DNA of 11,394 bases from an uncultured Bacilli bacterium (GTDB taxonomy: Bacteria; Bacillota_I; Bacilli_A; RF39; UBA660), in the NCBI GenBank assembly GCA_947631655.1, contig CANRME010000035.1, forward strand, positions 1 through 11,394, read 5' to 3'. The translations under genes were made by a program, and so were the position numbers. How positions within the stretch are numbered: position 1 is the first letter of the stretch; each line of letters begins with the position of its first letter. Of this stretch, positions 7,341-11,394 are shown piece by piece. The notes under the pieces were generated by a model. That model did not search any database. It worked only from the letters and a program-made list of their open reading frames with translations, and was not told the origin of the DNA.

Positions 7341-8612
7341 ATGGATAGTGCTGTATTAGGTATTGCTTATGCTGGAAGTAAAGAAGAATATGAATTAGAT
7401 GATAATTTAACTTTATTAGAACAAAAAGTTAACAATGCTAAAAATAATGAATTAAAAGTAATTCAAGTTAGAACAAATGATGTTATGGAATATTATAAGA
7501 TACATGGTGGGGAAAAATTAATAGACTATATTAGACAATTATTTGATGGTGGAATGGAATTATCGGTCCATTTACCAAGTCCAGTACCAGATAAAAGAAA
7601 TCCATTAGAATTTAATGACTTTTTAGCTGGAGTATCACAAGGTGTTAAAATATTATCTATGGCAGGAGTATCAAAATTTACGATTCATCCTCATTATAAT
7701 AGACTTAATTATGCGAAACTATCTATAGAAGATAAAGAAAAAATGCTAAACAATATGGGGATGATGTTTGCTAAATTAGTAGCAATAGCAGGTGGAAATA
7801 TAGTATTAGCAATAGAAAATGTACCTGTGCGTTCTATAGAAGATGTAGAAATTAAACCAACTGATGAACCTAAAATTATTGAAAAGAAAAAGAAGGCAAT
7901 AAAAAATATAAGTTATGGTATGTATCCAGAAGAAATGAGAAAGATTATAGATATAACAAGAAATAAATTAGGGACAATTAATCCAATGATTAATGCCGAT
8001 TATTCAGTTGGTATGACTTTTGATACAGGACACGCAACAAACAAAACTCCAGATGAAAATAAATTAGGGGAAATCGCAAGATGGGTTTCAATGTTTGAAA
8101 AAGATATTAGGATATTTCATATAGCTCCTCGTGGAGAACATAATTTAGAAAAAACTGGAGAATTAATGCATAATATTTATAATGCAGTAAAAGGGCGGAA
8201 TATGAAAGCTGTAGCTTTTGTAGAAAATCACTATTCATTTGGTGTGAATAATAAAATAGCAAATTTTTGCAAAGCTATAGATAATAATGCTCAAGTAAAA
8301 AAGAAACCAGAAAATAAAGATTATGCAGGAGAAAGAAAAAAATTAGAAAATCTTAAGTCATATTATTCAAATATGAAAAAAAGCCAGACAATGTCTCAAG
8401 AAAAAGCAAAAGGAATTAGTAGTGATGGTAGTAAAGAAAAAAAGGAAGATAAACCTTTAACTTTAAAAAGAACTAAAAATGAAGGTGGCAAATCAGGAGA
8501 TAAGTCAAATGGTAAATCAAATGGAAATGTTAATATAATTATTTTATCTTTAATTACTTGCTTAGTTGAAATTATAACATTTTTAATAGTTTATAATTAT
8601 TTATTAAAATAG
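7341..8612 (+). CDS. Membrane-anchored TIM-barrel protein of the AP-endonuclease-2/xylose-isomerase-like family
   Basis: The 423-residue protein has a sugar-phosphate isomerase/endonuclease-IV-like TIM barrel (about 1-310). Likely metal or active-site residues lie at the strand ends expected for this fold: H77 in VHLPS, H116 and H118 in TIHPHY, E159 in LAIENV, D228 and H231 in TFDTGH, H260 in IFHIAPRGEH and E296 in VENH. Residues 318-397 form a long basic, Ser/Gly/Lys-rich linker. Residues 398-420 are one hydrophobic helix at the extreme C-terminus, so the barrel should hang on the cytoplasmic face of the membrane by a tail anchor. Ordinary family members end after about 280-300 residues without such a tail. 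Substrate and reaction cannot be told from the fold. AGGAGG (7327-7332) lies 8 bases before the ATG. It is the first gene of an operon with the next two. Confidence 0.8.
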   Translation: MDSAVLGIAYAGSKEEYELDDNLTLLEQKVNNAKNNELKVIQVRTNDVMEYYKIHGGEKLIDYIRQLFDGGMELSVHLPSPVPDKRNPLEFNDFLAGVSQGVKILSMAGVSKFTIHPHYNRLNYAKLSIEDKEKMLNNMGMMFAKLVAIAGGNIVLAIENVPVRSIEDVEIKPTDEPKIIEKKKKAIKNISYGMYPEEMRKIIDITRNKLGTINPMINADYSVGMTFDTGHATNKTPDENKLGEIARWVSMFEKDIRIFHIAPRGEHNLEKTGELMHNIYNAVKGRNMKAVAFVENHYSFGVNNKIANFCKAIDNNAQVKKKPENKDYAGERKKLENLKSYYSNMKKSQTMSQEKAKGISSDGSKEKKEDKPLTLKRTKNEGGKSGDKSNGKSNGNVNIIILSLITCLVEIITFLIVYNYLLK

Positions 8613-8627
8613 GAATGTGATAAGGTT

Positions 8628-9083
8628 ATGCAAAATTTAGAAAGATATTTGACACAAGATATATGGAATCCTAAGTATTTATTTCACGGAAGTCCTTTTG
8701 AAATAGACATTTTAGAGCCTAGAAAAAGTGAAGATGCGAAAAACATAGAAAATGTTGACGAAGCAATATTTTTAACAAGTTGGTTTATTAATGCGGTTTC
8801 TTATGCCTTTAGAAACAAATTAAAAATGGTAAATGAACATTGGGATTTTGCTATGAATAATTCGGGAGAAATACCAGCTATGACTTTTGAAGTAGAAAAT
8901 TTACCAAATGATTTATATGGATATGTTTATGTATTTGAAAAAAGTGATGATATTATCAAAGATAATCACAATAATACGACACAATATAGGTGTTATCACA
9001 ATTTAAAACCGATTGATGTTGTAAAAGTATATTACGAAGATTATAAAGAATACTTTAAAAGAGAAAATGAATTAAAAAGGTAG
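8628..9083 (+). CDS. Small protein with an ADP-ribosyltransferase-like N-terminus, function unknown
   Basis: The 151-residue soluble protein has no signal peptide or membrane helix. The N-terminal part reads KYLFHGSP (16-23), then ILEPR (28-32), then AIFLTSWF (46-53) and AVSYAF (56-61). The pattern H-G-S followed by a strand ending in T-S and an A..YA helix resembles small proteins of the ADP-ribosyltransferase fold, including RNA 2'-phosphotransferase relatives. The later part, LYGYVYVFEK and then KPIDVVKVYYEDY, suits the second half of such a compact sheet. No catalytic Glu can be named with confidence. It starts 15 bases after the TIM-barrel gene; AGGAATGTGAT (8611-8621) looks like a slightly expanded AGGAGGTGAT and ends 6 bases before the ATG. 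The short spacing implies co-transcription. The enzymatic role is a guess; that it is a real gene is firm. Confidence 0.75.
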   Translation: MQNLERYLTQDIWNPKYLFHGSPFEIDILEPRKSEDAKNIENVDEAIFLTSWFINAVSYAFRNKLKMVNEHWDFAMNNSGEIPAMTFEVENLPNDLYGYVYVFEKSDDIIKDNHNNTTQYRCYHNLKPIDVVKVYYEDYKEYFKRENELKR

Positions 9084-9114
9084 TAATTTGTTTATAGTAG
9101 GGAAAGTGGTATAA

Positions 9115-9597
9115 ATGGAAAATGTTATTTTGGAATCAGAAAATATTTACTATGTTAATATGAATAAAGAATTTATAAAAGATTATTTAAAAATGTATAT
9201 GGATTCCGATATTCAAAAAAAGTTATTCAGAAAAACTTTTACAGAAGAACAAATATTAAACTGGTTAGAAAAAATAATAACAAAAAAAGAAATGTTTACC
9301 ATGATTAGTAAAGAAACAAATGAGTTTATAGGAAATATTGAATTAATACGTTTAAATGAAAATACGGGAGAAGTAGTGATTTCCATTACACCTACTAAGC
9401 AAAATAAACATTATGGAACGGAAGCCATAAAACGAATTATAGAATATGGATTTAACACATTAAATAGTTTTGTAATTGATGTATATAAAACTAATGTTAA
9501 TGCCATAAAATGTTATAAAAATGTTGGTTTTATAATAGATACCAATGCCCAAAAAGAAGATAATGTCTATCATATGGTATATAAAGATAATAAATAA
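9115..9597 (+). CDS. GNAT-family N-acetyltransferase (RimJ/RimL-like)
   Basis: The 160-residue protein should transfer an acetyl group from acetyl-CoA to an amine. The length and order of elements fit the RimJ/RimL-type branch: FIGNIELIRL (71-80), the acetyl-CoA pyrophosphate loop QNKHYGTEA (96-104) starting helix 3, and the later NVNAIKCYKNVGF (127-139) typical of the C-terminal core. The substrate cannot be read from the sequence; members act on ribosomal proteins, small metabolites, antibiotics or toxins. AGGGAAAGTGGT (9099-9110) precedes the ATG by 4 bases. It is the last gene of the three-gene operon, 31 bases after its neighbour and just before a strong terminator. Confidence 0.88.
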   Translation: MENVILESENIYYVNMNKEFIKDYLKMYMDSDIQKKLFRKTFTEEQILNWLEKIITKKEMFTMISKETNEFIGNIELIRLNENTGEVVISITPTKQNKHYGTEAIKRIIEYGFNTLNSFVIDVYKTNVNAIKCYKNVGFIIDTNAQKEDNVYHMVYKDNK

Positions 9598-9602
9598 TAT
9601 TT

Positions 9603-9631
9603 CCACATCATTAATGGTGTGGTTTTGTTTT
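9603..9631 (+). terminator. Rho-independent terminator after the GNAT gene
   Basis: CCACATCA (9603-9610) and TGGTGTGG (9615-9622) pair over 8 bp including one G-U, with TTAA as loop, followed by TTTTGTTTT (9623-9631). It begins 5 bases after the GNAT stop codon and ends the TIM-barrel/ART-like/GNAT operon. Confidence 0.88.
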
Positions 9632-9690
9632 GAAATTTAAATTATAATTTATAAAGATTACTAGAGAACACAAAAATTGTAAAAAAATAC

Positions 9691-9721
9691 TTGACTCTCC
9701 CCTTAAGGGTAGGTTTAAGAT
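9691..9721 (+). promoter_or_regulatory. MerR-type promoter with central operator dyad
   Basis: TTGACT (9691-9696) and TAAGAT (9716-9721) are separated by 19 bases instead of the usual 17, the hallmark of promoters that MerR-family regulators untwist. The spacer holds the dyad CTCTCCCCTT/AAGGGTAGGT, with a perfect CCCTTAAGGG centre at 9701-9710, where the regulator would sit. The gene just downstream is itself a MerR-family protein, so autoregulation is the obvious reading. Transcription would start near 9728, right at the ribosome binding site, giving a very short leader. Confidence 0.82.
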
Positions 9722-9741
9722 GAATACAAGGAGGAAGAAAT

Positions 9742-10752
9742 ATGATTAAAATTGGTGATTTTGCAAATCTATGTAACACAACAATTAAAACAGTACGATA
9801 TTATGAATCTATTGGTTTACTAATACCTTGCTATGTCGATATTTATACAGGATATAGGTATTACGACGAAAAGAATCTAGAGCGTATGTATGAAATATTA
9901 ACCCTAAAAGATCTCGGTTTCAGTTTGGAAGAAATCAAATACTTTAATGACGATACCATTAAAGATAAAATCCAAAATTATGAAATTGAAATTAAACAAA
10001 TGAAAGAAAAAATAAAAGAATTGGGAGTGGTTTTGATGAGTGGAAAAATAGATACAAAAGAAAAAAAATTCATAAATGATGAAAATGCTATAGGACACTG
10101 GCAAATGCTTGGTATATCTTCTGATATGGAAGATGCTGAAAAACGCATTTTTATGGAAGATGATTACCATATTAAAGATTTATATTTAATGCCAAATGGC
10201 GAAAATTATTGGGTTATTTCATGGACGAAAGGTTATGTTTATATTCTTGATGCTAAATTTCCTTATGTAATTAATGGAAATACAATGTATTTAACTATAA
10301 ATGATAAACTAGATAAACTAGATTCTAAAGTTATTGTTTACCAAAAAATTGATAGTTTAGTGCATCATAAAGAAGATTTTAGATATCGTGACGATACAAA
10401 TATTCCTTTAACACCAAATGAAGATGCTGTAGGTATATGGGAAGCTGTTGATTACATAAATAACGAAAACAGTTTTAATCCTAATAAAATTCAAACTCCT
10501 AAACTATATCTTTTAGAACTAATCTTTAAACCAAATAATGAACTATATATTAAATATCGTGATAACGATAAAATCCAAACCAGTAAATATACTAAAGATT
10601 ATCTAATAGATTTATGTTTCGAAGATACTCTATCTAAATATAAGATAGAAACCATTAATAATCAAGAATATCTTATAGTAGAATGGAAAAGTGGCGATTA
10701 TATCTACGGGAAATTGATATACGGCTACTACGTATTCAAAAAAGTATCTTAA
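9742..10752 (+). CDS. MerR-family transcriptional regulator with duplicated C-terminal beta domain
   Basis: The 336-residue protein has an N-terminal MerR winged helix (1-70: IGDFANLCNTTIKTVRYYES, wing with TGYRYYDEKNL, then LKDLGFSLEEI) and a coiled-coil dimer helix (about 70-97). The C-terminal part appears to hold two related beta-rich units: 113-205, beginning DENAIGHWQML, and 226-334, beginning NEDAVGIWEAVDYI. Each starts with an (E/D)-A-(V/I)-G-x-W signature and is rich in strands with aromatic residues, like a lipocalin-type binding pocket. Simple metal-sensing MerR proteins are about 120-150 residues, so this one likely senses a small hydrophobic or drug-like molecule. AAGGAGG (9728-9734) lies 7 bases before the ATG. 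The gene stands alone between two terminators and carries a MerR operator in its own promoter, so it should control itself; other targets are not in view. Confidence 0.9.
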   Translation: MIKIGDFANLCNTTIKTVRYYESIGLLIPCYVDIYTGYRYYDEKNLERMYEILTLKDLGFSLEEIKYFNDDTIKDKIQNYEIEIKQMKEKIKELGVVLMSGKIDTKEKKFINDENAIGHWQMLGISSDMEDAEKRIFMEDDYHIKDLYLMPNGENYWVISWTKGYVYILDAKFPYVINGNTMYLTINDKLDKLDSKVIVYQKIDSLVHHKEDFRYRDDTNIPLTPNEDAVGIWEAVDYINNENSFNPNKIQTPKLYLLELIFKPNNELYIKYRDNDKIQTSKYTKDYLIDLCFEDTLSKYKIETINNQEYLIVEWKSGDYIYGKLIYGYYVFKKVS

Positions 10753-10757
10753 GAAAG

Positions 10758-10783
10758 GACTCAGAGTGAGATCTGAGTCTTTT
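10758..10783 (+). terminator. Rho-independent terminator after the merR-type gene
   Basis: GACTCAGA (10758-10765) and TCTGAGTC (10772-10779) form a perfect 8-bp stem with a 6-base loop, followed by TTTT and, after CCCC, TTT. The upstream side is AAAG, so the hairpin can work moderately in the other direction too. It starts 5 bases after the regulator's stop codon. Confidence 0.85.
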
Positions 10784-10803
10784 CCCCTTTATTTGTAATT
10801 ATA

Positions 10804-10832
10804 TAGACTTTTTGTTAGTAATTTGCTATAAT
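10804..10832 (+). promoter_or_regulatory. Extended -10 promoter for the HD-domain gene
   Basis: TAGACT (10804-10809, 4 of 6) and a perfect TATAAT (10827-10832) are 17 bases apart, and TGC just before the -10 box gives the extended TGnTATAAT form. Transcription should start near 10838, about 20 bases before the ATG at 10859. This is the best-formed housekeeping-type promoter in the window. Confidence 0.75.
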
Positions 10833-10858
10833 AAAGTCAAGAAAGGACGAAGAAAATT

Positions 10859-11394
10859 ATGAATGAAAATATAATTAAATATTATTTAGTCGCTAATAAA
10901 CTTAAAAATGTATTACGCACAGGATGGTTAGAATTAAAGGTTTCTAGTGATAGAATTGAATCAGTTGCTGAACATATTTATGGTTGTTTAGTTTTAGCTA
11001 TCGGATTAGAAAGCGAATATAAACTTGATATAGATATGCTTAAAGTTATGAAAATGATAACTTTAAAAGAACTTAAAAAAGTAAATCTAAAGGAAACTAC
11101 AACTCGTGATTACTTAAAACCAGATTATAAAGAAGAAAGCTTAAGTGATGCTGTTTCTAATATTACTAATGGACTTTTAAACCACGCTGAAATAGTAGCA
11201 TTAATGAAAGAATATGAAGAAAATCAAAGCAAAGAAGCAAAATTCGTTTATCAATTAAGTAAGATTGAAGCTGACTTACAAGCTAAAATATATGACTTAG
11301 ATGGTTATATGGCTTTAGAAGATGCTAAAGAAGATGCTAAATACTTTGGTGAAGAATTAGCAAATGAGATAATTCCTCAAATGCAAAATGCTAG
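10859..11394 (+). CDS. HD-domain (YfbR/HD_3-like) protein with degenerate metal site, 3' end cut by window
   Basis: At least 178 codons are open to the window edge with no stop. The start reads LKNVLRTGWLELKV (15-28) and ESVAEHIYG (34-42), typical of the HD-domain nucleotidase group related to YfbR. The late motif region VYQLSKIEADLQAKIYDL (130-147) matches the usual 'Y..DK.E..LQAK' element. H39 in AEH is kept. Where relatives carry H-D or H-E followed by a further acidic residue, this protein reads MITLKELKKVNLKET (66-80), so the His is Lys70 and the downstream Glu is Lys73. In the later motif the usual Asp is Ser134. With these metal ligands changed, phosphohydrolase activity is doubtful, although the reading frame is intact. 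AAAGGA (10842-10847) lies 11 bases upstream of the ATG. It is a separate transcription unit. Confidence 0.8.
   Translation, partial: MNENIIKYYLVANKLKNVLRTGWLELKVSSDRIESVAEHIYGCLVLAIGLESEYKLDIDMLKVMKMITLKELKKVNLKETTTRDYLKPDYKEESLSDAVSNITNGLLNHAEIVALMKEYEENQSKEAKFVYQLSKIEADLQAKIYDLDGYMALEDAKEDAKYFGEELANEIIPQMQNA

Noticed and set aside
7341..8612. Calling the TIM-barrel protein endonuclease IV (nfo)
   Set aside because: The fold and several ligands are similar, but the DRH-type motif and the usual endonuclease IV signatures are not clear, and the anchored tail is foreign to that enzyme.
8628..9083. Calling the small protein a KptA-type RNA 2'-phosphotransferase
   Set aside because: Only the general H-G-S and T-S/A..YA pattern is shared; the family's other conserved residues are not recognisable.
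9904..10170. Minus-strand open frame of 88 codons, Phe/Ile-rich
   Set aside because: It is antisense to the helix and linker of the MerR-type gene; Lys/Glu codons read backwards give Phe-rich text. No promoter or ribosome site.
1..11394. Mollicutes-type code with TGA as Trp
   Set aside because: All long genes are full length under the standard code with TGG for Trp; TGA appears only as the hydrolase stop.

Overview
The window is AT-rich DNA with strong AGGAGG/GGTGAT-type ribosome binding sites, short rho-independent terminators and tightly packed operons. This fits a low-GC Bacillota, perhaps one of the poorly cultured gut Bacilli close to the Mollicutes; that placement is inferred from composition and protein style only. 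Full-length genes read through with TGG for Trp, so the standard bacterial code applies.

Left part (1-6803): the end of a type IV secretion/conjugation operon. It holds the tail of an unidentified upstream gene, a VirB4-type ATPase, a membrane-anchored two-domain peptidoglycan hydrolase (SpoIID-like lytic transglycosylase domain plus LytM/M23 endopeptidase domain), a small lipoprotein with a C-terminal membrane helix, and a VirD4-type coupling ATPase with a long acidic tail. A hairpin terminator closes the operon. In the expected division of labour, VirB4 powers assembly, the hydrolase opens the wall, the lipoprotein sits on the outer membrane face beside it, and VirD4 delivers the substrate. 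No relaxase, pilin, VirB6-like channel protein or integrase is in view.

Middle part (6804-7340): about 540 bases without an intact gene. They contain a decayed fragment of an ABC-transporter membrane domain (frameshift and stops), an AT-rich hairpin with a T-run, and candidate promoters for the next operon.

Right-centre (7341-9631): a three-gene operon with a terminator. The genes encode a TIM-barrel protein of the AP-endonuclease-2/xylose-isomerase-like fold with a C-terminal membrane anchor, a small protein with an ADP-ribosyltransferase-like N-terminal motif, and a GNAT acetyltransferase.

Right part (9691-11394): a MerR-family regulator behind a textbook MerR promoter (19-bp spacer with a central dyad), ended by a terminator. 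Then comes a good extended -10 promoter driving an HD-domain protein that runs off the window and has lost several of its expected metal-binding residues.

The most notable items are the SpoIID+M23 fusion inside a secretion operon, the membrane-tethered TIM barrel with its ART-like neighbour, and the HD protein with a degenerate active site.
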